DNA from: Candidatus Dojkabacteria bacterium UBA2177
GTDB lineage: Bacteria; Patescibacteriota; Dojkabacteria; SC72
DNA length: 26,671 bases
Direction of reading: 5' to 3'
Assembly (NCBI GenBank): GCA_002328805.1
Contig: DCVX01000008.1
Span: forward strand, 1-26,671
This document shows positions 15,771-23,448 of the stretch, one piece after another (within the stretch, counting starts at the first letter, position 1; every line of letters begins with the position of its first letter). The position numbers were made by a program, and so were the translations under genes. The notes beneath the pieces were generated by a model. That model was not told the DNA's origin. It searched no databases and was given only the letters and a program-made list of their open reading frames with translations.

Positions 15771-16334
15771 ATGTCCAAGATAAGGAATACGGATAAGCAA
15801 AAAATATTACTACAAACAGATCAGAGGATTTTTAAAACCTCTGATTTAGCATTGCTGTGGGATATACAAAATCGCAACACTCTAACTAAGACCATTCAAA
15901 GATATATAGACAGAGGAATCCTTTTCAGAATATATAAAGGTCTGTATTCAACTCTCCCAATAGATAATCTAAACAAGTATGAGGTTGGTTGTGCAATAGG
16001 AGGACCATTTTCATATATCTCTGCTGAGAGCATTCTCGCTAAGGAGGGGATAATATTTCAAGATATTAAAAAAGTTACACTATTTGGTAAAAAACAAAAA
16101 GAGACCACTGTAGGAGATACAACATACCTATGTAGATATTTAAATGACAGGTTTTTGTTAAATAGATCTGGTATAAAGGATAATAAGGGATATTCAGTAG
16201 CTACTGTACAAAGGGCACTTGCAGATCTCAGACACGTTAATCCTAAATTTTTTGTAGATAATAACCTTTCAATAGATGAGGAGGAAGTAATTAATTTAAG
16301 TAAGGAGATAGGTTACAATGATAGTGCCAAGTAA
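15771..16334 (+). CDS. abiEi: AbiEi-like type IV antitoxin
   Basis: The 187-residue protein looks like the antitoxin of AbiE-type toxin-antitoxin systems, in which the antitoxin counteracts the toxin without direct binding and usually represses its own promoter. The N-terminal part (about residues 8-55) is a winged-helix-like region: TDQRIFKTSDLALLWDI, then TLTKTIQRYIDRGILFRIYK, with the glycine-containing wing GLYSTLP. The middle block PFSYISAESILAKEGII is typical of AbiEi relatives. The start is ATG 15771 because the promoter excludes the earlier GTG. The 3' end overlaps the toxin gene by 17 bases, the usual arrangement. Confidence 0.8.
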   Translation: MSKIRNTDKQKILLQTDQRIFKTSDLALLWDIQNRNTLTKTIQRYIDRGILFRIYKGLYSTLPIDNLNKYEVGCAIGGPFSYISAESILAKEGIIFQDIKKVTLFGKKQKETTVGDTTYLCRYLNDRFLLNRSGIKDNKGYSVATVQRALADLRHVNPKFFVDNNLSIDEEEVINLSKEIGYNDSAK

Positions 16335-17058
16335 AGCAGAGATAAGACATAAAAATCAGTTATTTCTACTTCTAAAGGAGATTTTAAAGGATCCTCTCCT
16401 TTCTCAAAATTTAATGTTTAAGGGTGGCACTTATGCTAGCCTGAGGGGCGTTTTGGATAGATTCTCTGTTGATTTGGATTTTGACTTGCCTAATAAAGAG
16501 AAGAAGGGTGAGATTAGGAAGAAGTGTTATGATATCTTTAAAAAGTTAGATTTGGAAATTAAGGATGAGAGTAAGAAACACCTACAGTTTTTTTTGAAAT
16601 ATGATGCACCTAAGGGAGAGAGGAATACTCTGAAATTAGAAATAAATGATGATGTTAGTAAATACAATGAGTATGAGAAGGTTTTGCTTAAGCAGGTTCA
16701 TATGTATTGTAACGGTCATACTCTGGATACTATGTTTGCGAATAAATTGTATGCTTGTAAAGCTAGGTTTGATAAGAATGGGAAGATAGCTGGGAGGGAT
16801 TTTTATGACATTTACAAATTTTTCTTACAGGGTATGGATATTAATGTTGAGGTTATAGAGGAGAGGACTGGAGAGAGCTATGTTAATTATTTAGAGTCCT
16901 TGATTTCTTTTATAGATAAGCATTTAACTGAAAGATTATTAAATCAGGATCTAAACCCATTGTTAAAGCAGGATGAGTTAGATAAAGTGTTACCTAATAT
17001 TAAGGAGAGTATAATTGTCTTTTTAGAAGATGAGGTATCTAGGGTAAAGGGAGGGTAG
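16318..17058 (+). CDS. abiEii: AbiEii-like nucleotidyltransferase toxin
   Basis: The 246-residue protein has the DNA-polymerase-beta-like nucleotidyltransferase signature of AbiEii toxins: FKGGTYASLRGVLDRFSVDL (34-53) gives GG at 36-37 followed by D52, D54 and D56. Later comes the conserved block FANKLYACKAR with GRDFYDIYKF (about 143-172), matching the K and RDxxD positions of the family. Family members inhibit growth by transferring nucleotides, reported for some relatives to target tRNA. It overlaps abiEi by 17 bases and shares its promoter. The pair occupies the gap between recR and cysS and is probably acquired; a defence or plasmid-stabilising past is inference. Confidence 0.87.
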   Translation: MIVPSKAEIRHKNQLFLLLKEILKDPLLSQNLMFKGGTYASLRGVLDRFSVDLDFDLPNKEKKGEIRKKCYDIFKKLDLEIKDESKKHLQFFLKYDAPKGERNTLKLEINDDVSKYNEYEKVLLKQVHMYCNGHTLDTMFANKLYACKARFDKNGKIAGRDFYDIYKFFLQGMDINVEVIEERTGESYVNYLESLISFIDKHLTERLLNQDLNPLLKQDELDKVLPNIKESIIVFLEDEVSRVKGG

Positions 17059-17090
17059 GGTGTGTTTGTAATGGATGGGTATAGAACAAA

Positions 17091-17119
17091 TTGTTTTTTC
17101 CACAACCCTATAGTATAAT
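17091..17119 (+). promoter_or_regulatory. strong promoter for the four-helix membrane protein gene
   Basis: TTGTTT (17091-17096), a 17-base spacer and TATAAT (17114-17119). Transcription near 17126 would give a leader of about 145 bases before the ATG at 17272, the longest leader I see in the window. Confidence 0.75.
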
Positions 17120-17181
17120 ATATGTATTGTATGGATGTTTATCCTACAGTGTTATCTGCTCTTTAAAAAGGTTCTACTATA

Positions 17182-17264
17182 TCCTCTAATATTTCTTGGT
17201 AAGCCCAATTTGGTTTTTATTAACAAAATAGAAAACAGGTTGGGTTTTACTAAGAAGAGAGGAG
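17182..17264 (+). promoter_or_regulatory. structured leader with a hairpin and a possible Shine-Dalgarno-sequestering pairing
   Basis: A hairpin pairs CCCAA (17204-17208) with TTGGG (17240-17244) and GTTTT (17213-17217) with AAAAC (17232-17236). Separately, TCCTCT (17182-17187) is complementary to AGAGGA (17258-17263), which overlaps the strong ribosome binding site GAGGAG (17259-17264, 7 bases from the ATG). The TTGGG arm is also part of the long-range inverted repeat with 17762-17779, so the pairings are mutually exclusive. A regulatory switch is inference. Confidence 0.4.
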
Positions 17265-17779
17265 CAATAAAATGATTACAGCCAATTTCTATACAGCTTT
17301 TTACGTTGGATTCATGGTCGTTTTGGCCGTGATAAATGGTATTCAGCTTGGAGCCTCCAAGGGTTATCCCTTTCGGCGCTTCGCAAATGGCTTACAGGTG
17401 TTAATCTTTATGATAGTCCCTGCGGCTTTTGCATTAGGGGGGCAGACGTCTGGATTCTTTTTCTGGACGATTATGGCTTTTGCCCTGTCTGTAGCCCTCG
17501 ATGCTGTTGAATTAACGCTCATTTACTGCGGAAAGATTAAGGCTAAGGATCCTCTCGAGGAATCTGTCAGGCCAACTCCCGCAGAATCCCAGAAGAATGG
17601 TTTAGCAAAGAAGATTGGTAAGGAAGCCGAGAAAATTGTGACCAAGAATCCGGTTGCTGCTCACTCCCTTACAGTTATTGTCTCTTTTGTCCTAAACTTC
17701 GCTGTCTTCTTTATCTCGGTACTTTTGGTAACGGGATATACATTTCAATAAAAATTATCATTTCTTAGTAGAACCCAAC
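17239..17779. repeat. 18-nt inverted repeat flanking one gene
   Basis: Left arm 17239-17256 (GTTGGGTTTTACTAAGAA) and right arm 17762-17779 (TTCTTAGTAGAACCCAAC) are complementary at 17 of 18 positions; the odd position would be a G-U pair in RNA. The arms enclose the complete gene 17272-17751 and its ribosome binding site. No target-site duplication is evident outside the arms. Confidence 0.85.
17272..17751 (+). CDS. small four-helix membrane protein, unknown function, probably acquired
   Basis: I do not recognise the family. The 159-residue product has four hydrophobic segments (about 4-26, 40-58, 62-88 and 130-156). A basic stretch KGYPFRR lies between the first two, and a charged loop of about 40 residues (KIKAKDPLEESVRPTP onward) lies between the third and fourth. 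There is no signal-peptide cleavage site and no obvious catalytic motif. The ribosome binding site GAGGAG is the strongest in the window. Base composition is visibly richer in G+C than the neighbours, and codons such as CGG, CGC, GCG and CTC, rare elsewhere here, appear. Together with the flanking inverted repeat and adjacent toxin-antitoxin genes this suggests transfer; high expression is the alternative explanation for the codon use. Confidence 0.8.
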   Translation: MITANFYTAFYVGFMVVLAVINGIQLGASKGYPFRRFANGLQVLIFMIVPAAFALGGQTSGFFFWTIMAFALSVALDAVELTLIYCGKIKAKDPLEESVRPTPAESQKNGLAKKIGKEAEKIVTKNPVAAHSLTVIVSFVLNFAVFFISVLLVTGYTFQ

Positions 17780-17838
17780 AAGGAGGAGAGATCAATCGTT
17801 TTAGACTTAACCGTCACCTCGTAATCTTTCCTCCTTGT
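17778..17838 (+). other. 14-bp hairpin containing a Shine-Dalgarno-like arm, 3' of the membrane protein gene
   Basis: ACAAGGAGGAGAGA (17778-17791) pairs with TCTTTCCTCCTTGT (17825-17838) over 14 bp with one G-U pair; the loop is 33 bases. No T-run follows, so it does not look like a standard intrinsic terminator, though it could end or protect the transcript. Its 5' end overlaps the right arm of the long inverted repeat by two bases. No reading frame with a normal start codon follows the AGGAGG. Confidence 0.7.
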
Positions 17839-17852
17839 AAAACCCCTTAAAA

Positions 17853-17881
17853 TGGAAATTCCCATAAATACAGTGTAAAAT
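17853..17881 (+). promoter_or_regulatory. possible promoter of cysS
   Basis: TGGAAA (17853-17858), a 17-base spacer and TAAAAT (17876-17881), followed after 8 bases by the cysS ATG. The -35 is a weak match. If real, the transcript would have almost no leader, like several others in the window. Confidence 0.35.
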
Positions 17882-17889
17882 AACTCAGT

Positions 17890-19341
17890 ATGAAGTTATA
17901 TAGCACCCTAGATAAAAAAGTTAAAGAGATAGAGCCTATTAAAAAAGGTCAGATCTCTATTTATAGCTGTGGTCCCACAGTATATTTCAGAATGCAAATA
18001 GGTAATATTAGAGCCTATGTTAATTGGGACATTCTACACAGAGCACTTTTGTATCTAGGATACGATGTAAAAAGGGTTATGAATCTCACAGATGTTGGTC
18101 ATATGACATCAGATGACGATTTTGGTAGTGATTTCGGTGAAGACAGGATGGACAAACAAGCCCAGAAAGAAGGTTTACAACCCTTAGATATTGCAAATAA
18201 ATATATAAATGCTGTGTTAGATGACTTTAGAGCTCTTAATATTCTTGCTCCAAATGGAGAGATTATTCCTGAGGATTTAAATCACAAGGGTGTTCAAGAA
18301 TATGGCTTTACTAGAGCTACAGAGTATGTAGAAGAGATGATAGAGATAATCAAGAAGATAGAGGAGAATGGTTATACCTATGAGACTAAACAAGCTCTTT
18401 ACTTTGATGTTACAAAAATAAAAGACTACACAATATTTACAGGACAGAACCTGAATGAGAAGGAAGTGGGCGTTAGGGAAGAAGTAGGAGTAGATCCAGA
18501 GAAGAGAAACCCTGCAGATTTTGTTCTTTGGATGAAAAGATATGGTAAGTATGAAAACCATATAATGAATTGGGAATCTCCATGGGGAAATGGTTTCCCT
18601 GGTTGGCACATTGAATGTTCTACAATGGGAACCTCTTTATTAGGGGAGAGATTTGACATTCATACAGGTGGTGTAGATCATATCCCTGTTCATCATACAA
18701 ATGAAAGAGCCCAAAATATTGGAGCTTTTGGTCACTCTGTAGTTAAATATTGGGTGCATAATGAATGGGTGGTTAACAAAGATGAGAGCAAGTTGTCTAA
18801 GAGTAAAGGGAATGCCCCATATCTTCCCAATATTGTAAAATTAGGTTTTGACCCTATGGATGTTAGATACTTTCTGTTATCTAAAAACTATAGAACTAGA
18901 ATACAGTTCTCTATTGAGGCTCTAGAGGGCGCTAGGAACGCTAGGGAAGCACTTGTAAGGAGGCTTAGAGAGTTAGGAGATACAAAGGGAAATGTAATTC
19001 CAGAGTACATAGAACGTTTTAAGAAAGAACTTGAGAATAATCTTAATATGTCCGGTGTATTAGCCCTTATAAATGAATTATTAAAAGAAGATTTTCCTAA
19101 AGAAGATATTCTTGCAACAATTTTAGATTTTGATAAAGTCTTGGCTCTAGATTTAGAAGAAGCTATTACAAAGAAAGAACCTATGGAATTCCCATCAGAG
19201 GTTGAAGCCCTTTTAGAAAAAAGAATGCTTGCAAAGAAGGAAAAGAATTACGAGGAAGCAGATAGAATAAGAGGACAGGTAGAGGAGATGGGATACAAAC
19301 TATTAGATACTCCAGAAGGTCAAAAATTAGAACAAGTTTAG
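17890..19341 (+). CDS. cysS: cysteinyl-tRNA synthetase
   Basis: CysRS charges tRNA-Cys. The 483-residue class I synthetase shows YSCGPTVYF with zinc ligand C27, WHIECST with C243, VHHTNE with H268 and E272, the KLSKS form of the KMSKS loop, and the C-terminal helical domain ending near EADRIRGQVEEMGY. The HIGH signature reads QIGN at 36-39: the second His to Asn change is common in the family, but Gln at the first position is not. After it comes NLTDVGHMTSDDDFG with an insertion, typical of the CysRS variant I associate with candidate-phyla bacteria. The length is normal. The ATG is at 17890; rnhC starts one base after the stop. Confidence 0.95.
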   Translation: MKLYSTLDKKVKEIEPIKKGQISIYSCGPTVYFRMQIGNIRAYVNWDILHRALLYLGYDVKRVMNLTDVGHMTSDDDFGSDFGEDRMDKQAQKEGLQPLDIANKYINAVLDDFRALNILAPNGEIIPEDLNHKGVQEYGFTRATEYVEEMIEIIKKIEENGYTYETKQALYFDVTKIKDYTIFTGQNLNEKEVGVREEVGVDPEKRNPADFVLWMKRYGKYENHIMNWESPWGNGFPGWHIECSTMGTSLLGERFDIHTGGVDHIPVHHTNERAQNIGAFGHSVVKYWVHNEWVVNKDESKLSKSKGNAPYLPNIVKLGFDPMDVRYFLLSKNYRTRIQFSIEALEGARNAREALVRRLRELGDTKGNVIPEYIERFKKELENNLNMSGVLALINELLKEDFPKEDILATILDFDKVLALDLEEAITKKEPMEFPSEVEALLEKRMLAKKEKNYEEADRIRGQVEEMGYKLLDTPEGQKLEQV

Positions 19342-19342
19342 T

Positions 19343-20257
19343 ATGAGTCAACAAACAATTTCACTAAAACTAACAAAGGAAGAAGTAGGTTCCCTAAAGT
19401 ACATTCTAGAAAAGGAAGGATGGAAGGAAGAGGAGATAAACAATGAATATGTTGCTCTTCGTATGAGAAATGACCAAGGCTCAGTATGTACACTGTATAC
19501 CAGTATGAAAGTTGTTTTCCAGGGTAGGGAGGATTTCCAAGAGCTAATAAAATTAGTAAAGGATAGAACGAAGGACAATAAGGAAACAGGTCCCGTAGTT
19601 GAGATAATTCCCCACCTGGGTGTGGATGAAGTCGGAAAGGGAGACTATTTTGGACCATTGGTGGTAGTTGCCTGCTTTGTTAACAATGATTTTCTAGAAA
19701 AGACAGCGGGATTAGGAATAGGGGACTCTAAAAAAATTTCAGATAATAGAATAAAAGATATCTACCAGGAGATTAAGGATTATCCCTACTACTATGTATC
19801 TATAGTTAAACCAGAGGAGTATAACAGGCAGATAAAGGAGTTAAAAAATGTTTCAATACTTTTAGCAAAACAACATTCTAAAGTTATAGAGATGGGCTTA
19901 AAGGATCTTGCAGAGAAAGGTATCGAGTGTAAAGAGGTTGTAATAGATCAGTTTTCCTCTAAAGAAAGTAGGGTTATAGATGAACTTGGGTCTTTAGGTA
20001 AAAAAATAAAGTTTATCCAATTTCATAAAGGAGAATCAGATATCGCAGTTGCCTGTGCTTCTGTAATAGCTAGGGCAATCTTTCTGAGAGAATTAGATAG
20101 AATGAACGAAGAATATTACTTTACTTTCCCTAAAGGAGCCTCAAATGTTATTGAAGCCGGTAGAGAGTTTGTTAAAAAGAATGGGGTAGAGGAATTGGAG
20201 AAAGTGGCTAAAATAAGCTTTAAAACAACTAAAAAGGTTATTCAGGATTCTTTTTAG
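19343..20257 (+). CDS. rnhC: ribonuclease HIII
   Basis: RNase HIII removes RNA from RNA-DNA hybrids. The 304-residue protein has the N-terminal TBP-like substrate-binding domain (about 1-80) that distinguishes HIII from HII, then the diagnostic GVDEVGKGDYFGP (93-105) with catalytic D95 and E96, D202 in VIDQFSS, and D233 in HKGESDIAVACASVIAR. The C-terminal FPKGASN block is also present. The start is ATG 19343, one base after the cysS stop, so the two are likely co-transcribed. The last 20 bases overlap the 3' end of the convergent surface gene, with no room for a separate terminator. Confidence 0.95.
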   Translation: MSQQTISLKLTKEEVGSLKYILEKEGWKEEEINNEYVALRMRNDQGSVCTLYTSMKVVFQGREDFQELIKLVKDRTKDNKETGPVVEIIPHLGVDEVGKGDYFGPLVVVACFVNNDFLEKTAGLGIGDSKKISDNRIKDIYQEIKDYPYYYVSIVKPEEYNRQIKELKNVSILLAKQHSKVIEMGLKDLAEKGIECKEVVIDQFSSKESRVIDELGSLGKKIKFIQFHKGESDIAVACASVIARAIFLRELDRMNEEYYFTFPKGASNVIEAGREFVKKNGVEELEKVAKISFKTTKKVIQDSF

Positions 20258-21197
20258 GTTTCTTCTTTTTTACTTTTTTCTCTCTTTTCTTGTTTTCATC
20301 TAATAGTACTTTTACAAGTGCAATTAAAGCGATTACTATGAGGGCAATAGCTATGAATAATTCGAAATTTGGCTGTATAACGACCTCTTTTATTATTAAA
20401 TTCTCATCTATACCATTATAGAAGCGTCCCAATATTATTCTTTGTGTAAATAGGTTAGAGATATGATCTTTTTGAATCTCAAACTCTTCTTCTAGAAGCC
20501 CCCCAGGGTATAATTTTTGTTGGTCTTTATTGATTTTTATATATTCAGGGGTAAATCTACCCTTCGTACTGTAAAACTGTATCTCTCCCATTGGGTTTAG
20601 TACATAGTTACTAGTATTTTCGTAAGTGTATTTAATTATGGTAGGAGAAACGAATGGTATGCCTTTGTCTATAACTTGTATGTCTATCTTTGCAAAGTCG
20701 GAAGTTATACCCTTAACACCTTGTTCTGGGTCTGTAATATGTAGAACTACTAGGTGAGCCAAGTTTTCTACTGTCCCAATGGGGTTTGTTTCTGCTACAA
20801 AGATTTTTTCTTTCTCTGTCTCTAATATTATTAGATTGAAGTATGTCCCAGGGCGCATATCTTTATCTGGGACAATTTCGTAGGGTAATTCAAAAGTTTC
20901 GGTTGGTCTTACAGAAAAGATTTCTTTGTCAGCTCTTGTAAAAATAAAACCATCTTCCTTACTCATCTCTAAGGTTTGTGGATCATAGGAATATACAGCA
21001 GGAGACAGGAAGATCTCCTTTCTAGAGTCGTTTTTGAAGGTTACGGAGCTTTCTCTTCTTTCCTGTGTAGTTAATAAATATTCGGCTATTGGTGGAGCTA
21101 TGGTATTTGCATAGGCTGCTTTTGGGGTGACTATACCAAAGAGTATGGCACAAAAAAACAAGCAAATTGTCTTTCTAAGGGCACTTTTAATGTCCAT
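20238..21197 (-). CDS. secreted, membrane-anchored beta-sandwich protein (last gene of surface cluster)
   Basis: The function is unknown. The 319-residue protein has a signal peptide (1-30, likely cleaved after AYA), an Ig-like N-terminal domain (about 35-155) starting APPIAEYLLTTQERRESSVT, a second beta-rich region (about 165-270), one membrane helix (about 276-298) and a strongly basic Lys-rich cytoplasmic tail. The order of signal, two beta domains, helix and Lys tail is shared with the upstream neighbour and recalls the DUF916/DUF3324-type proteins encoded with WxL surface proteins in Gram-positives; that comparison is inference. It starts 7 bases after the upstream gene. Its 3' end overlaps rnhC by 20 bases. 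Confidence 0.75.
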   Translation of the reverse strand: MDIKSALRKTICLFFCAILFGIVTPKAAYANTIAPPIAEYLLTTQERRESSVTFKNDSRKEIFLSPAVYSYDPQTLEMSKEDGFIFTRADKEIFSVRPTETFELPYEIVPDKDMRPGTYFNLIILETEKEKIFVAETNPIGTVENLAHLVVLHITDPEQGVKGITSDFAKIDIQVIDKGIPFVSPTIIKYTYENTSNYVLNPMGEIQFYSTKGRFTPEYIKINKDQQKLYPGGLLEEEFEIQKDHISNLFTQRIILGRFYNGIDENLIIKEVVIQPNFELFIAIALIVIALIALVKVLLDENKKREKKVKKKKPKKNPE

Positions 21198-21204
21198 TTG
21201 TGAA

Positions 21205-22218
21205 TTACTTAGGTAATTGTCGAGGTTGATCTTCTTTCTTTTTCTTCCTCATCTTCAATACTACCACAGTTGTTATTATTATGAGTAGGAGTAGTAAGAT
21301 ATATTTCCAAGGAATGATCCAGAAAGATGTTGTCGCGGTAAGAGGAGCAAATCCTGGTTGAAAATTCCTGTACATTAGGATTAGATCTGCTTTAATTGGA
21401 CCTAGAATAATCTTGTTATCTTTACTTAAGAAAGATCCATAGTCCCAAAGGGTTTCGTAACTGGCTGAGTTGTCTCTTAAAATACTTTGTGCATTTTCAT
21501 TAAATACTATTTTACCAACTTCTTGGTCGAATATATTTGTAAGGACTATCTCTCCAATAGGGGTAATGTGCGTATCTCCAAGGTTGTTTATTCTAGTAAG
21601 GAACTTTACGTTGGGTTCTTCGTACCAATCTCTGTCGGTGTCAAATTGTAGTAACTCTGCATTCTCTGCGAAGTCTTGTCCTACCTTCACCAAAATTGGA
21701 GTTCCTGAGGAGAGGGAAGTGAAGGTTGCAGTAGTCCCTAGTTGTTGTTGGACATCTTCAGATACCAAGGCGATTATTACTGTGTATTCACCTTTTGTTG
21801 CGTCTTTTGGAACATTGATTTCATAAAATATCTTCTCATTTCTATTAGGAATAAGATCTACCTTTTGTCTGCTAACCGTTACCCAAGGTGCAGCAGAATA
21901 GAGAGCTCTTGCTTCTTCCTCTTCTGTGTACATTATTGCAGTCCCTGGTTGGTTTTCTATCTGTCTAAAGCCTCTAACAAAGATGTCGTAGGTTGTAGTT
22001 CTTTCAGATAGATTCCATACTACTATCTCTCCCTCATACTTTTCTCCTGGTTGGAGAGTTAATTTCTCTGAAACAGGTGCCGTTCCAATGTTTAAGGATG
22101 TTTGTGCAAAAAGGTTTTGTTTAGGAAGTGTAAAAAAAAGGACAAAGAAAACTGCCAGAAATAGAGTTGTTTTGTTGTTTAACCACGGGGCAGAGAGTCT
22201 TTTTAAATTTTTCATCAT
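21205..22218 (-). CDS. secreted, membrane-anchored beta-sandwich protein (DUF916-like)
   Basis: The product is 337 residues from the ATG at 22218, chosen because it follows the upstream stop by two bases; a TTG further up (22239) would overlap that gene. A basic N terminus and hydrophobic segment (about 17-38) end in a likely cleavage site FAQ. The first Ig-like domain (about 40-165) contains VSEKLTLQPGEKYEGEIVVW, a strand pattern like DUF916 domains, and ends with INVPKDATKGEYTVIIAL. A second beta domain (about 180-290) follows, then a membrane helix (about 300-325) and a basic tail. It resembles the downstream gene in architecture, suggesting an old duplication. A role in holding or displaying the two secreted proteins encoded upstream is plausible but unproven. 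Confidence 0.77.
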   Translation of the reverse strand: MMKNLKRLSAPWLNNKTTLFLAVFFVLFFTLPKQNLFAQTSLNIGTAPVSEKLTLQPGEKYEGEIVVWNLSERTTTYDIFVRGFRQIENQPGTAIMYTEEEEARALYSAAPWVTVSRQKVDLIPNRNEKIFYEINVPKDATKGEYTVIIALVSEDVQQQLGTTATFTSLSSGTPILVKVGQDFAENAELLQFDTDRDWYEEPNVKFLTRINNLGDTHITPIGEIVLTNIFDQEVGKIVFNENAQSILRDNSASYETLWDYGSFLSKDNKIILGPIKADLILMYRNFQPGFAPLTATTSFWIIPWKYILLLLLIIITTVVVLKMRKKKKEDQPRQLPK

Positions 22219-22220
22219 AA

Positions 22221-23330
22221 TTAGTAGTAACCACCACAAACATATGTGAGGTATTCAGTATAGGTACCAGAGGGAGCTGATGATCCTGCTCTTGCACCAT
22301 AATAAACACTTGCACTTTGGGCGGGGGAGGTCTCTGAGGCTTTGTAAAGGATTAGCCTAGCACCAGAGGGATTTGCTCCAAGAGAACCATACACACCAGG
22401 AGTTCCTGTCAGGAAATCTGTTGTTACCGTAGCTCCGCTGGGTTGAGTTAAGGTAATTCCAAACCCTTCAGATCCACCTGCACTAATATTTACTGTACCT
22501 GTTCCTGTGCCTGATTGGATAAGATGTGCACCACTATACAATCCTGCATTGGTCCCATTTCCTTTACCATATGCCGCCCAGTAATAACCACTGTTTGTTG
22601 AACTTGTACTTATTTGATCGCTAGATAATACTTCAACAAGACCACCTCCTGGGTAGAGAGTCCCTAATGAAATAGTAACAGGACTAAGAGTACATGTAAC
22701 AGTAGGAGCGGCTGCGACTGTGGCAGTTACTTCTACAGTATCGTCTGCAATTAGATAAACGCCGAAGGCTTTAGAATCCAGGTTGTTGTTATCAGAGACC
22801 TGTATGGCGACGGTTCTGGAACCAGAGGTAGCTGAAGTCCCTAAAATTCCAGTATTATTTGCTAACTTTACACCATATGTTTGAGTATTTACTAAATCTC
22901 CAACACCAGTAATGCTTATTGTATCTACAGTTGTTGTTCCATTTCCTTGAGAACAGGTTGCAGAAAGAGTCCCAGGGAGTGCTGCGGTTATCTCGTGTCC
23001 TCCTGTAACATCTGGAGCACCACTCGTAACTCCAGTTACTGTCAGGGATCCTCCTGCTCTACACCATTTGGCATTATCAGCCATTGGGAAGAAAATATCT
23101 ACTCTAGTATTCTCTGCAAGATAGAAAGATTGACTAGGTGTGAAGGCAAGGATCATCTCAACTTCTTGTCCCGTAGTTCCAGCTAAATTTGTTTGTATTC
23201 TGCTAAGAAACAAATATGTGTTTCCTAAAGATCCAGCTTGTGATTTAAATACGGGGGATAACACGAAAAAGAACAGTGCTGTAATGAACATAGTAACTAG
23301 TATGGGAACTGCTTTGTTATGTTTTCTCAT
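22221..23330 (-). CDS. secreted surface protein with repeated C-terminal module A
   Basis: The family is unrecognised. The 369-residue protein has a signal peptide (about 1-32), is rich in Gly, Ser and Thr and is probably all-beta. The C-terminal half (from about residue 215: TVTCTLSPVTISLGTLYPGG) shares a module with the neighbouring 410-residue protein: GLYS..., then SEGFGITL, then a stretch ending ARAGSSAPSGTYTEYLTYV, against AEGFGLQN and ARAGEGRSSATDYSEFITFV there. Four cysteines remain in the mature part (WCRA, ATCS, VTCT, YVCG). It ends without a membrane anchor. The start is ATG 23330. It has its own promoter at 23375-23403 and is followed two bases later by the anchored protein. Confidence 0.78.
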   Translation of the reverse strand: MRKHNKAVPILVTMFITALFFFVLSPVFKSQAGSLGNTYLFLSRIQTNLAGTTGQEVEMILAFTPSQSFYLAENTRVDIFFPMADNAKWCRAGGSLTVTGVTSGAPDVTGGHEITAALPGTLSATCSQGNGTTTVDTISITGVGDLVNTQTYGVKLANNTGILGTSATSGSRTVAIQVSDNNNLDSKAFGVYLIADDTVEVTATVAAAPTVTCTLSPVTISLGTLYPGGGLVEVLSSDQISTSSTNSGYYWAAYGKGNGTNAGLYSGAHLIQSGTGTGTVNISAGGSEGFGITLTQPSGATVTTDFLTGTPGVYGSLGANPSGARLILYKASETSPAQSASVYYGARAGSSAPSGTYTEYLTYVCGGYY

Positions 23331-23374
23331 ATTGATAGGGCAGCAAGCACTTAATTAATGTCTAATCTAGTTAA

Positions 23375-23403
23375 AAGATACGATACTTTAGGAGTAGCGT
23401 CAA
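23375..23403 (-). promoter_or_regulatory. promoter of the three-gene surface operon 22221-23330 onward
   Basis: On the minus strand, TTGACG (23403-23398), a 17-base spacer and TATCTT (23380-23375). The leader to the ATG at 23330 is about 38 bases. A 7-bp inverted repeat TGATAGG/CCTATCA (23333-23339 with 23409-23415) brackets the promoter. Confidence 0.55.
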
Positions 23404-23448
23404 GTGGTCCTATCATAAATCTAAAGTTTATTAATTTGTGTAAAATTT

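Noticed and set aside
17782..17824. Small peptide gene after the AGGAGG at 17782
   Set aside because: The only frame after the sequence would need an ATC start and gives about ten residues; the purine run is better explained as one arm of a hairpin.
22219..22239. TTG start for the anchored surface protein
   Set aside because: It would overlap the upstream gene's coding end, and the extra residues (MWWLLLI) only lengthen the signal; the ATG two bases after the upstream stop fits better.
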